NCBI GenBank assembly: GCA_031267055.1
Contig: JAIRZV010000008.1
Coordinates: 1 to 13,706, forward strand
Direction: 5' to 3'
From: Candidatus Margulisiibacteriota bacterium
GTDB lineage: Bacteria; Margulisbacteria; Termititenacia; Termititenacales; Termititenacaceae
Length of the DNA: 13,706 nt
Part shown: piece by piece, positions 4,954-13,284 of the stretch
How positions within the stretch are numbered: the first letter of the stretch is position 1
Layout of the letters: the number at the start of each line of letters is the position of its first letter
Notes under the pieces: model-generated
Seen by the model: the letters and a program-made list of their open reading frames with translations, nothing else
Databases searched by the model: none
Told to the model about the DNA's origin: nothing
Translations under genes and position numbers: made by a program

Positions 4954-5496
4954 TTACTCCGCCGCGTCTATGCATTCGATTAATTCGCTGGCGTAGCCGT
5001 CCTGACCGTATTTTTCGAAGAACTCTACCTCTTCCTCGGCGGTTTCCGTGTCACCCAGCGCCACACAGCATTTGCCCAGAGTCAGCCGCGCGTCGTACTG
5101 ATATTTATCCAACTCGATAGCCTGCCGTGCGTACAGCATGGCACGCCAGTAATCTTCTTTTTCATAATGCCACTCGGACAAAACCGTCCGCGCGTCGATG
5201 TACTTACTGTCCAGCTCAGCGGCGGCCTGCATGTACTGTAAGGCCAGTTCCGGCTGATCCAGCATGTGATACGCCCAGCCCAGACGAAAATTAAAAAGCG
5301 CGTTGTCCGGCTCGCGGCGCACAATTTTGCGCAAAACTTTGGCGCATTCCCGGAAACGGTCATTGTCATAAGCCAGATTGGCTTTGGCCAGCAGCGCGTC
5401 AGTTTGATTATTGGCGATCAGAGTGAAGAGCAAGTCGTACGCTATAAAACAGCCGACGCCGAGTAAAATGCCGAGCGCCAGCGGATTATCAAACAT
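4954..5496 (-). CDS. Membrane-anchored tetratricopeptide-repeat protein
   Basis: A 180-residue protein. An N-terminal hydrophobic segment (about residues 5-28) should act as a membrane anchor, with the rest soluble. Four consecutive 34-residue TPR-like units follow at about 34-67, 68-101, 102-135 and 136-169. They show the usual pattern of small residues and aromatics, for example LGWAYHMLDQPELALQYMQAAAELD. TPRs form a superhelical protein-interaction surface. The start is supported by a GAAAGGA Shine-Dalgarno read on the minus strand just upstream of the ATG. It is transcribed alone, convergent with the Cys-array operon and divergent from rmuC. It resembles LapB/YciM-like or periplasmic-chaperone TPR proteins only in general design, and no rubredoxin-type metal domain is present. 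The specific role is unknown. Confidence 0.88.
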   Translation of the reverse strand: MFDNPLALGILLGVGCFIAYDLLFTLIANNQTDALLAKANLAYDNDRFRECAKVLRKIVRREPDNALFNFRLGWAYHMLDQPELALQYMQAAAELDSKYIDARTVLSEWHYEKEDYWRAMLYARQAIELDKYQYDARLTLGKCCVALGDTETAEEEVEFFEKYGQDGYASELIECIDAAE

Positions 5497-5554
5497 AGGC
5501 TGTCCTTTCTCGAAGTATTTTACTCTAAAAACTTCAATCTGCCACTATTATTTG

Positions 5555-5574
5555 GCGGCATGCTAAAATGCCGC
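5555..5574 (+). promoter_or_regulatory. Hairpin directly upstream of the rmuC start codon
   Basis: GCGGCAT (5555-5561) and ATGCCGC (5568-5574) form a 7-bp stem with a GCTAAA loop, ending one base before the rmuC ATG at 5576. No clear Shine-Dalgarno exists between the hairpin and the start, so the structure could restrict ribosome access. A TATTAT hexamer at 5546-5551 could be a -10, which would make the 5' leader very short. Confidence 0.45.
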
Positions 5575-5575
5575 T

Positions 5576-6790
5576 ATGGAAATAATGACGCTGATTTTAA
5601 TTTGCTCGGTTTTTCTTTTGGCGGCCGCGCTGCTCTGGTCGAAAATATTCAGCAAAAAAGAAAACACGGCGGATTTTCTGGCGCCAAAATTGGCCGATAT
5701 AGACAGATTGATCCGTGACGAATTTAGCCGCAACCGCCAGGAAATGAACGCCGCGGCTAAAGACACGCGCGAAGAGCTGGCCAAATCTTTACAGTTATTC
5801 GCCGCTAGTTTGGAAAAGATCCGTGCGGCTGTGGAAAACAAATTGCGGGACATTCAGACCGACAACAATAACAAACTGGAACAAATGCGCGCGACTGTCG
5901 ACGAGAAACTGCATCAGACGCTGGAAACCAGACTAGGCGAATCTTTCAAACTGGTGAGCGAGAGATTGGAGCTGGTGCAAAAAGGCCTGGGCGAGATGCA
6001 AAATTTAGCCGCGGGAGTTGGTGATCTGAAAAAAGTTTTGTCCAATGTCAAAACAAAAGGCGTGCTGGGCGAATATCAGCTCGGCAGCATTTTGGAACAA
6101 ATACTTTCACCAAGCCAGTACGCGCAAAATGTGAAAATCAAATCAGGCAGCCGCGAGCTGGTGGAGTTTGCCGTAAAAATTCCGAGCAAGGCGGATTCCG
6201 CAAAAATTGTCTGGCTGCCGATTGACGCCAAATTTCCCACGGAAGATTATGACCGCCTGCTCTCCGCTTATGACAACGGCGACCCGGGAGAAATCGAGCT
6301 GCACAAAAAAGAGCTGGAAAAAAAGCTCAAAACTTTTGCCAGAGACATCGCGGGAAAATATATTGACCCGCCGCAGACCACGGATTTTGCTCTGTTGTTT
6401 TTGCCTTTTGAGGGACTGTACGCCGAAGTGCTGAGAATTCCGAATTTATTTGAAAGTTTGCAGCGCGATTACAAAATCGTGATCACCGGCCCGACGACAA
6501 TCTCGGCGTTTCTGAATAGCCTGCAAATCGGCTTTCGCAGTCTGGCGGTGGAAAAACGAACCAGCGAGATTTGGGATTTGCTCGGCGCGGTGCGCACGGA
6601 GTTCGGCAAATTTGGCGATGTGTTGCAAAAGACCAAAGACAAACTGGACGCGGCCAGCAGCGAGATCGAAAAAGCCGGCGCGCGTTCCCGCGCGATAGAG
6701 CGTAAACTGCGCGATGTGCAGGAACTGCCGGAAACAGCGGCGCAAAAACTACTGGGCGATTTGAGCGAGGCGGAAACGGCCGCAGATTAG
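5576..6790 (+). CDS. rmuC: DNA recombination protein RmuC homologue
   Basis: A 404-residue protein with the RmuC layout: an N-terminal membrane segment (about 4-22), a long coiled coil (about 35-150, rich in Glu, Lys, Leu and Arg), then the nuclease-like RmuC domain. Recognisable blocks in that domain are GVLGEYQLGSILEQIL (from 162; usually GRWGE-like), PIDAKFP (215-221) and LFLPFEGLY (274-282). RmuC is predicted to be a PD-(D/E)XK-type endonuclease fold that limits inversions at short inverted repeats in E. coli. The C-terminal tail (about 360-404) is charged and helical. The start at 5576 is the first ATG of the frame; ATG 5585 is an alternative, and neither has a good Shine-Dalgarno. Divergent from the TPR gene, with no operon partner evident. 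Confidence 0.93.
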   Translation: MEIMTLILICSVFLLAAALLWSKIFSKKENTADFLAPKLADIDRLIRDEFSRNRQEMNAAAKDTREELAKSLQLFAASLEKIRAAVENKLRDIQTDNNNKLEQMRATVDEKLHQTLETRLGESFKLVSERLELVQKGLGEMQNLAAGVGDLKKVLSNVKTKGVLGEYQLGSILEQILSPSQYAQNVKIKSGSRELVEFAVKIPSKADSAKIVWLPIDAKFPTEDYDRLLSAYDNGDPGEIELHKKELEKKLKTFARDIAGKYIDPPQTTDFALLFLPFEGLYAEVLRIPNLFESLQRDYKIVITGPTTISAFLNSLQIGFRSLAVEKRTSEIWDLLGAVRTEFGKFGDVLQKTKDKLDAASSEIEKAGARSRAIERKLRDVQELPETAAQKLLGDLSEAETAAD

Positions 6791-6892
6791 GCCGGATATC
6801 ATTTTTGCTATAAACGCAAGCTTTTTTCTGTATGTATAAATTTCTATGATAAGGGTATATCTACATTAATTAGCAAAAAAGGAAAGAAGGTT
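6791..6892 (+). promoter_or_regulatory. AT-rich leader and probable promoter region of the giant protease-kinase gene
   Basis: A 102-bp gap between the rmuC stop and the next start. It is AT-rich and contains -10-like hexamers, for example TATGAT at 6845-6850, without a convincing -35. A purine-rich ribosome-binding stretch (GGAAAGAAGG) ends just before the ATG at 6893. A separate promoter for the downstream gene is likely but cannot be fixed to a base. Confidence 0.35.
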
Positions 6893-9800
6893 ATGTTTTC
6901 TAAGCATATTGCCACAACGCATACCCCAATAGCAAGAGTAGCGCAAAGCGCTAATGCTATCCACTATGACGCTCTGCGCAGTCAGGATCGGTCTTTGCTC
7001 CAGAATAAATTGCAAGAAATTATGAGTAAATTGATCGAGTCTTATTGCAATCAAGACTTAACCGCTCTGGACGAACACTCCCGCAAGATTGTGGAAAATA
7101 ATATCAAAATTTTGAGTTCTAAGCCAGCATCAGTCTGTCTCACTGACGTTTTGCTAAAAGAGGCTTGCTGTTATCCAGAAAATAGAGTTATTTATATTTC
7201 GTTGGGTTTATTGCGGAGCATTCTTAGCGAAGAGCAAGCCTTGCACAATTGGGACGCCGTGGCTTTCGTTTTGGCACATGAACTCAGCCATATATTGTAC
7301 AACGAGACGGAGCTAATTGATAAATATGCTCGAAAAAACAGGCACGATATGGAAAACCAATGCGACAGGGCCGCGCTGCGCTTGATGGATACGGCTGGTT
7401 ACAATGTTAATTATGCGGGATTTCAGATTTTTGGCCAAGAGAATTCTATAGACACAACCAATTATGGACTGCTGTCAACTCATCCGAATATGTACGAGCG
7501 GCATCAGGTCATTAGAGATATGGTGCGAGATTCTTACTGGAAAATAAAAGATATAAATAGTCCTTCGCAAAATCCTTTTTCTGCAGCGGAAATTGCGGAA
7601 ATTAACAAACTGATACATATGGAAAACATAATTCACCCGGAGAACAGAGCTAATAAAAATGATTTTTCCACCATGTTATTAAATTGTTTGGACAGTTTTA
7701 TCAACTGTGTTGCCGATACGGCAGGTGAAAAATCATGGCTGGACAGGAACATATGGCGATTACAAAAGCTTCATGCAATGCCTATCCCGGAAACACTGCG
7801 CTCTAGTTTTGAGCTTTTTTGCCGCAGGGAAGAAAAACGGATGCTTAAAAACTATGAGTATTACTTGAAAGATGTAAATGAGCTAAAGAACGAATATGGA
7901 ACGGGTTGGTCAGCGATGGACTATCTGGAATTTCAGACCAATACATTTTACTGGCACATAGCAAGATATTTTTGTTACTATACACGCGATGGAATTATCG
8001 ATGAATATCGACAGACGGCACACAAGAATATAACAATCAACGCGAAAAAAGAAGCTTTAGCAAAAATAAACGATGTCATTAAGAAAGCAGAATTGAGCGA
8101 GCAAAGTAAAAAGATAATGACTATGACTTTCCAGCGTATGCTCGATATGCCAAATGAGTTTTCAAGTCAAAATATTAGTCTAGAAGATGTCCGACAATTG
8201 CTGGTAGAAATGCCGTCTATGCTTCTTTTTAATTATAGTGTTTTAGGTTTAGATACCCCCTATAATTATCGCTATACTCCTTATGGTGATAGCAAGACAA
8301 AATTCAGTAATCCGCTTAATTCTTTCAAAGAAACCTTAATTTTAACAATTTTGGCAATTATAAATGGACAAGATTTAACTACGCGGACGACACATTATCA
8401 ATATTTTGAGATATTTGAACTATTGGTTAACAATGAGATGTTTAGTTCTTTACCGACCAATGGTGATTCAATAGTTGATACTATTAGTAAACATGCTCCA
8501 CGGATGCAAAATCAATATGTTATCGGGTACATGCAGGAGTTAATAAAGATCGGAGATCGTTTCAGGATTGAGAATTTTCTCCAAACATTACAGGGCTATT
8601 TTACGTTTGGTAATTACAATGAAGAGAGTTTGACATGGCCGTATAATGCTGTTTTACAAGATCCTTTGTGTGAACAATATTTTTCAGAGAATGATTTTAA
8701 ATGGGAGATTAAGGAAACAGAAAGAATAAAGAAATATCTTGCCAAGAGAAATCTGGAAAAGTCCATTGGAACATCACCGGAAGGAATGAACATCCTTGAA
8801 TTAATCGAAACTTGCGCCACAGAAGAAGTAGACATAGGAGACTTTATAAAGGCCTTATATAAAAGGAGCGATGATTTATCTCTGGAAGAAAGCGGATTGA
8901 TCATAAAACGGATAAATGAATTACAAACAGCGGTGGCAAAATGGAAAGAAAATGAGATGGTTCAATTGGATTATTTAGCGCGTATATATGCTAGTGCGTT
9001 AATCTGTGTAAAAGGAAAATTATCTTTTGAAGATTACAAAGCGATATTTACGATATATCCTTCGTTTGGTAAATTATCGGATGAAGCCATTGGGAAAATG
9101 CTGCAAGCTCTTAGCGTTGCGCAAATTATTGATTTATTAAATAGTTGCGCTTTCTTGGATAGAAGCGGTGATATCATAAGGGCTGTTGAATATATTTATC
9201 TAAATCTGTTTACTAGAATTAATAATCGGCTGAGAGATAGGGGGTTATTTAACTCTTTTGCTAGAGTAGACTATCAAGGACGGATCTTTCAAATTAGCAA
9301 GGAGCATGATAAGTATATCATTTTTAATGATAAAACCCCCTTATTAGATAAAATGCCGATTGATTTTTTGGAAAAACAATGTTTGGGGGAGTATGGCATT
9401 TATTTTATTTTTCTATTATTTCATAAGCTAAAAAATGCTAACGCTTTGTCTGACGAGGTATTATTGCGCCTGAAATCTATAACACAAGGTAGAGAATTTT
9501 ATAGAATATCGCTAGAAAATACAGAGAGGCAATCTACGCCACTCAGTGAGGCGCTGCCAAGAAATATTTCAGCAGAAGATTTTGTTTATTTGCTGTATTT
9601 TAATGAACGGGGATTTGAGTTTTTGCAAGAATTAGCTCCAAAAGATGTTTTAACGTGGCTAAATAAATATATGCCAGAGCCAAGCCCCTACCGGGATATT
9701 GTGCTCAACAAGGTTTTTAAAGAATGTTTTCTAGAAATTCCGGATCGTGAGATGCAATTAGCCATAATCAATCTATACAAACGACGGGAACGTATAACAG

Positions 9801-11668
9801 AATTGCTCTATTCTTGCTGTGATCAGCATCTGGACACGTTGGAGGAACTCGCCGCTAGAATAGATTTTTTAAATGCTTTATACCCGGATGCGTCTCCTGA
9901 AAAAGACCTGCTATTGGAACGGGTATTTTTTGGCACGGCCGATAAACCTCAAGAATTTTACCTCAAAGAATACAATCAGTATGCCGAGTTATTTTCGTTT
10001 AATTCACGAAAATATCAGCAGGATGAGAGCGTCGCCAAGGGGACTGCGGGAAGTTACATGCAGGCCGGATCCACAAAGGAAAAAGTGGAGACGGTTTTGT
10101 GGTTAACAAATAAGCAACAATTATTTGAATTCAAATGGAAAAGTTGGAGAAAAGAAATCGAACAAGAAAATAGGCCGAAAAATATTATGGAGAAAGAGCA
10201 GCTCATGGGATGTAATCTTGATGAGCTTAAAGATATGTTTGTTAAGGTTAAAAGTTTTCGCCATGAGACGCTCCGAGATATTTTTGCCGGAAACAATGGA
10301 TTATTCTCAAAGACCAATGCAGAAGAATTGCATGATTTGCTAGATAAATTATTCGGCGATTATCTAAATGAAAGCCCGGGCGACACCGCGGACATAAAAA
10401 AACTTAAAAGTTTTGTTAAAACCACTTTGCATGAAATATTCCGGCTGGAGAATAACGGCAAAAAACTTCGCATCCTGACCGCGCTTTTTGACGGCCTGTA
10501 TGCCAATGCCGAGCAAACGCTCAGTTTGGAAGAGTTTGCCACCATCGCTCTCGCGTCCTATGGTGTGGTCGGCATCAAATTGGCGCAGATTTTGGCTTCG
10601 CAGAAAGAAATAGAAAGAGACTATCCAGCCCTATACAACACGTTCAAGGATTTGAAGGATCAGGCCAATCCCATGTCGATTACGGAAGTTATGAATGCCA
10701 TTAACCGCAATCCCCAGTTGTATGGCAAAGAGATCAAGATTATCCGCAGGGTCGGCTCGGCGTCGATCAAGGGCGTGTTTGAGGCCGAAATCGACGGGCA
10801 AATGGTGATCCTCAAAGTGCGTCGCGCTTCCGCCAATAAAGATATTGCTCAAGAAGAAAGCGAATTTCGCGAACTGCTGGCCTCCTTGACCCCGGTGCTG
10901 CAGGATACTTTTGGCTTGCGCGATTTGCCGGATTACAGCCAGAGAATATTTTCCGCGATCCGTGAAGAGGTGGATTTTGCGGTGGAAGCAGCCAATTCCG
11001 AACGCCTGCGTGCGGTTTTGCAGGATTTTAAGAGCGCGCATTTTATAGTCCCGCAAATCGATGAAAATTTGTCCGATGAAAATATTTTAATCGAAACACG
11101 TGTAGCCGGCTTGACGCTGACTGAATGTCGGGCCAGTTTTTCCGCAACAGAAAACACGCGGCTTAATCAAATCTTGCAAAGAACTGTGCTGGAGCAGATC
11201 TTTAAATCCGGCTTTTATCACGCTGACCTGCATGACGGCAATATTTTTGTCGAGAAAAATAATAATGAGTACAATGTAACTTTTATTGACGTCGGACTAT
11301 GCGGCGAATTACAAAAAGATTCTGCGGAAGCAAGGTTTTTTAAAGACCTGATCTTACTGGCAATTCGCGCTAAGCACACGCCGGGTGATTCCTTGAAATT
11401 ATTCGCCAAAATCCTGCCGGCGGATATTTTAGCAGCCAATGAAACAATTTTGCTGGGGCGGATTGAGCAAGACATACTGCCCAGTAAGCCTAAAGACCTG
11501 CCGTTATTGATTGTGAACATTTTGGATGCTTTGCCTAATTATACAGTGCCGGACAGCATAATGCGTCTGCTGATTGCGGTTAGTAAAATGCCCTATTTAT
11601 ACCAACATTATGCCGACAATAATTTTTTATATTTACAATTATTCGGGAAAGAAATTATTTTTAATTAA
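6893..11668 (+). CDS. Giant M48-type metallopeptidase - ABC1/UbiB-type kinase fusion protein
   Basis: A 1591-residue protein. The N-terminal domain (about 60-220) is M48-like: VIYISLGLL (99-107), the zinc motif HELSH (129-133), a third-ligand motif E154-x3-D158 followed by RAALRLM, and an STHP block (195-198) followed by an Arg. The C-terminal domain (about 1190-1510) matches the ABC1/UbiB/COQ8 atypical kinase family. It has K1229-L-A-Q1232 in place of KxGQ, a GSAS loop (1288-1291), a VILK lysine (K1308), EEVDFAVEAAN (1358-1368), catalytic HADLHDGN (1443-1450) and the metal-binding D1466 in FIDVG. About 950 residues between them match nothing I recognise. No signal peptide or membrane helix is clear. 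The frame is open throughout. Base composition is AT-rich up to about 10.4 kb, then rises in the kinase part. The gene converges on holA with a 1-bp gap. The substrate and role of both domains are unknown. Confidence 0.85.
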   Translation: MFSKHIATTHTPIARVAQSANAIHYDALRSQDRSLLQNKLQEIMSKLIESYCNQDLTALDEHSRKIVENNIKILSSKPASVCLTDVLLKEACCYPENRVIYISLGLLRSILSEEQALHNWDAVAFVLAHELSHILYNETELIDKYARKNRHDMENQCDRAALRLMDTAGYNVNYAGFQIFGQENSIDTTNYGLLSTHPNMYERHQVIRDMVRDSYWKIKDINSPSQNPFSAAEIAEINKLIHMENIIHPENRANKNDFSTMLLNCLDSFINCVADTAGEKSWLDRNIWRLQKLHAMPIPETLRSSFELFCRREEKRMLKNYEYYLKDVNELKNEYGTGWSAMDYLEFQTNTFYWHIARYFCYYTRDGIIDEYRQTAHKNITINAKKEALAKINDVIKKAELSEQSKKIMTMTFQRMLDMPNEFSSQNISLEDVRQLLVEMPSMLLFNYSVLGLDTPYNYRYTPYGDSKTKFSNPLNSFKETLILTILAIINGQDLTTRTTHYQYFEIFELLVNNEMFSSLPTNGDSIVDTISKHAPRMQNQYVIGYMQELIKIGDRFRIENFLQTLQGYFTFGNYNEESLTWPYNAVLQDPLCEQYFSENDFKWEIKETERIKKYLAKRNLEKSIGTSPEGMNILELIETCATEEVDIGDFIKALYKRSDDLSLEESGLIIKRINELQTAVAKWKENEMVQLDYLARIYASALICVKGKLSFEDYKAIFTIYPSFGKLSDEAIGKMLQALSVAQIIDLLNSCAFLDRSGDIIRAVEYIYLNLFTRINNRLRDRGLFNSFARVDYQGRIFQISKEHDKYIIFNDKTPLLDKMPIDFLEKQCLGEYGIYFIFLLFHKLKNANALSDEVLLRLKSITQGREFYRISLENTERQSTPLSEALPRNISAEDFVYLLYFNERGFEFLQELAPKDVLTWLNKYMPEPSPYRDIVLNKVFKECFLEIPDREMQLAIINLYKRRERITELLYSCCDQHLDTLEELAARIDFLNALYPDASPEKDLLLERVFFGTADKPQEFYLKEYNQYAELFSFNSRKYQQDESVAKGTAGSYMQAGSTKEKVETVLWLTNKQQLFEFKWKSWRKEIEQENRPKNIMEKEQLMGCNLDELKDMFVKVKSFRHETLRDIFAGNNGLFSKTNAEELHDLLDKLFGDYLNESPGDTADIKKLKSFVKTTLHEIFRLENNGKKLRILTALFDGLYANAEQTLSLEEFATIALASYGVVGIKLAQILASQKEIERDYPALYNTFKDLKDQANPMSITEVMNAINRNPQLYGKEIKIIRRVGSASIKGVFEAEIDGQMVILKVRRASANKDIAQEESEFRELLASLTPVLQDTFGLRDLPDYSQRIFSAIREEVDFAVEAANSERLRAVLQDFKSAHFIVPQIDENLSDENILIETRVAGLTLTECRASFSATENTRLNQILQRTVLEQIFKSGFYHADLHDGNIFVEKNNNEYNVTFIDVGLCGELQKDSAEARFFKDLILLAIRAKHTPGDSLKLFAKILPADILAANETILLGRIEQDILPSKPKDLPLLIVNILDALPNYTVPDSIMRLLIAVSKMPYLYQHYADNNFLYLQLFGKEIIFN

Positions 11669-11669
11669 A

Positions 11670-12710
11670 TTAAGCCAGCTCAGCCAACGCGCAGAGGAGC
11701 GCCTTGTCCGCCGCTAATTGGCCGGTTTTGATCTGATAATCAGCGTTTTGCAGGGCGCAATAAGTGTTTTTCAGTTTTTGATAATCGTGTTTCTGGAGCG
11801 GCGGCAAAATATTTTTTTCTAAATTCCAGGTGTTTATTTTTAGCAGACCGGCTATTTCGTTGGTATTCAGACGCTGCGCCTGCAATTCTTTGATCTGCAG
11901 CAGGACACGGAGCTGTCCGGCTATATAGCCGAGCAGTTTTTGCGGCGCCTCGCCGTCTTTGAGCAGCGTGCTGGTCAGCCGCAAAATTTCCGGCAAGTCT
12001 TTGCGGCGCAGAGCTTCACCCAGAGCATAGGCCTGCAAACCGCCCGCGCTGGCCAGCGCCTGCACGTCCTGAATATTCAGCTTGTTTTTGCCGGACGCGT
12101 AGACCAGCAATTTATCGGCTTCGTTGGCCAGCGCGCCGAGCGACAAGCCGGTGGTGGCCACCAAAAACTCCGCGGCTGTCCGGTCTATCGCGCAGTTTTT
12201 TTCACGCAGATAATTGCTGAGCCAGTCTGCCGCTTTGTCCTGCTCCCAGGGCTTGAACGGCTCAAAAATTTTAGTCTCGCCATTTTTTTGAAAAAACTTG
12301 AAAAATTTTCGCCGTTGATCGACCGGACCGTTGATGATGAAAGCCGCGCTCACGCCGTCCGGCAGATTTTCCAGCGCGGCAAAGAGACGCGTTTCCGCGC
12401 GCTCGTCCGGAGCGGTTTTTTCAGTTTCCGCAGCTCCTGCCTCCGCGTCGTCCGTTTCCGCGTTCTTTTTTTTCTTGCCGCTTTTGAGGAAAAACGGATC
12501 GCGCACTAGCACCAGCCGCGTCGGCGAAAAAGTCGGTATAGTTTGCAGCGAGTTGATGATCCTATTGAGGTCTTTTTCTTCCGGCGAGATGATGTCCAGC
12601 GCAAAAGCCACCAGAGCCGGATCAATGTGTTTTTTCTGGAGCGCGCGGGCAGTCTGCTCGACCAAAAACTGCTCTTCGCCGCCGATAAGATATAGATTAG
12701 CGTCCGCCAT
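11670..12710 (-). CDS. holA: DNA polymerase III subunit delta (clamp loader)
   Basis: A 346-residue protein, the usual HolA length. Delta opens the beta sliding clamp within the clamp-loader complex. Visible family features are the N-terminal LYLIGGEEQFLVEQ block (the HolA equivalent of a degenerate P-loop region), RLVLVRDPFF (about 65-74), the AAFIINGPVDQRRKFFKFF strand-helix, the LSLGALANEADKLLVYA helix in the central domain, and a C-terminal collar-type helical domain ending GQLAADKALLCALAEL. A low-complexity insertion rich in Lys, Glu and Ala (about 76-108) sits between strand and helix in the first domain and is probably a disordered loop. The ATG overlaps the end of the upstream hydrolase gene by 14 bases, which implies co-transcription and coupling. 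Confidence 0.93.
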   Translation of the reverse strand: MADANLYLIGGEEQFLVEQTARALQKKHIDPALVAFALDIISPEEKDLNRIINSLQTIPTFSPTRLVLVRDPFFLKSGKKKKNAETDDAEAGAAETEKTAPDERAETRLFAALENLPDGVSAAFIINGPVDQRRKFFKFFQKNGETKIFEPFKPWEQDKAADWLSNYLREKNCAIDRTAAEFLVATTGLSLGALANEADKLLVYASGKNKLNIQDVQALASAGGLQAYALGEALRRKDLPEILRLTSTLLKDGEAPQKLLGYIAGQLRVLLQIKELQAQRLNTNEIAGLLKINTWNLEKNILPPLQKHDYQKLKNTYCALQNADYQIKTGQLAADKALLCALAELA

Positions 12711-13284
12711 AAAAACCGCGTTCCTGCCCGATCGTGGTGGATTCTTCGTGTCCGGGCCAGACGATGATGCTGTCGTCTAAAGCCAGCAGTTTTTGCAGGG
12801 ACTTTTGCATGTCCGCCGCACTGCCGCCCGGAAAATCCGTGCGCCCCAGACAGCCGCCGGCGAACATGGTGTCGCCGCTGAACAAATGATTTTCCAGCAG
12901 GATACAGCTCGAACCGGGCGTGTGCCCCGGCGTGGCAATGATCCGCGCCGGCAGGTCGAGATTTAATTTATCCGTATACCACTGATCGACGGGCAGATCC
13001 CCGATGTGATAATAATCTTTTTCTTTTTCGATCAGCCATTGATCGGCGGCCGGTGCCAGCAGCGGAATTCGGTATTCTTGTTTGATGGCAGTGTCGGCCA
13101 TGATGTGATCCCAGTGACCGTGCGTGTTGATGACCGCCATAGGCTGAAGCTGGAGTTCTTTTATTTTCGCGCTGATCTTGGCGGCTTCGGCGCCCGGGTC
13201 GATGATCAGCGTCTGCCCGTCGAAAGTGACGAGATAGCAGTTGGTGTGAATCGGTCCGACGACGACGCTTTCTACAGTTATCAT
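12697..13284 (-). CDS. Metallo-beta-lactamase-fold hydrolase (glyoxalase II-like)
   Basis: A 195-residue protein when started at the ATG at 13284. That start is chosen because it forms an ATGA overlap with the stop of the upstream barrel gene; an upstream in-frame ATG would add 23 residues lying inside that gene. Zinc-binding motifs are complete: HGHWDH (55-60), His121 in TPGHTPGS, Asp138 in FSGDTMF, and His179 in WPGHE. The pattern and size fit small hydroxyacylglutathione-hydrolase-like enzymes that cleave thioesters of glutathione or other thiols, but the substrate cannot be read from sequence. It lies in a tight minus-strand cluster between an outer-membrane protein gene and holA. Confidence 0.93.
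   Translation of the reverse strand: MITVESVVVGPIHTNCYLVTFDGQTLIIDPGAEAAKISAKIKELQLQPMAVINTHGHWDHIMADTAIKQEYRIPLLAPAADQWLIEKEKDYYHIGDLPVDQWYTDKLNLDLPARIIATPGHTPGSSCILLENHLFSGDTMFAGGCLGRTDFPGGSAADMQKSLQKLLALDDSIIVWPGHEESTTIGQERGFYGGR

Noticed and set aside
12331..12780. Plus-strand frame of 149 codons opposite holA and the hydrolase gene
   Set aside because: Ser-rich low-complexity shadow of two well-supported minus-strand genes whose motifs are complete.
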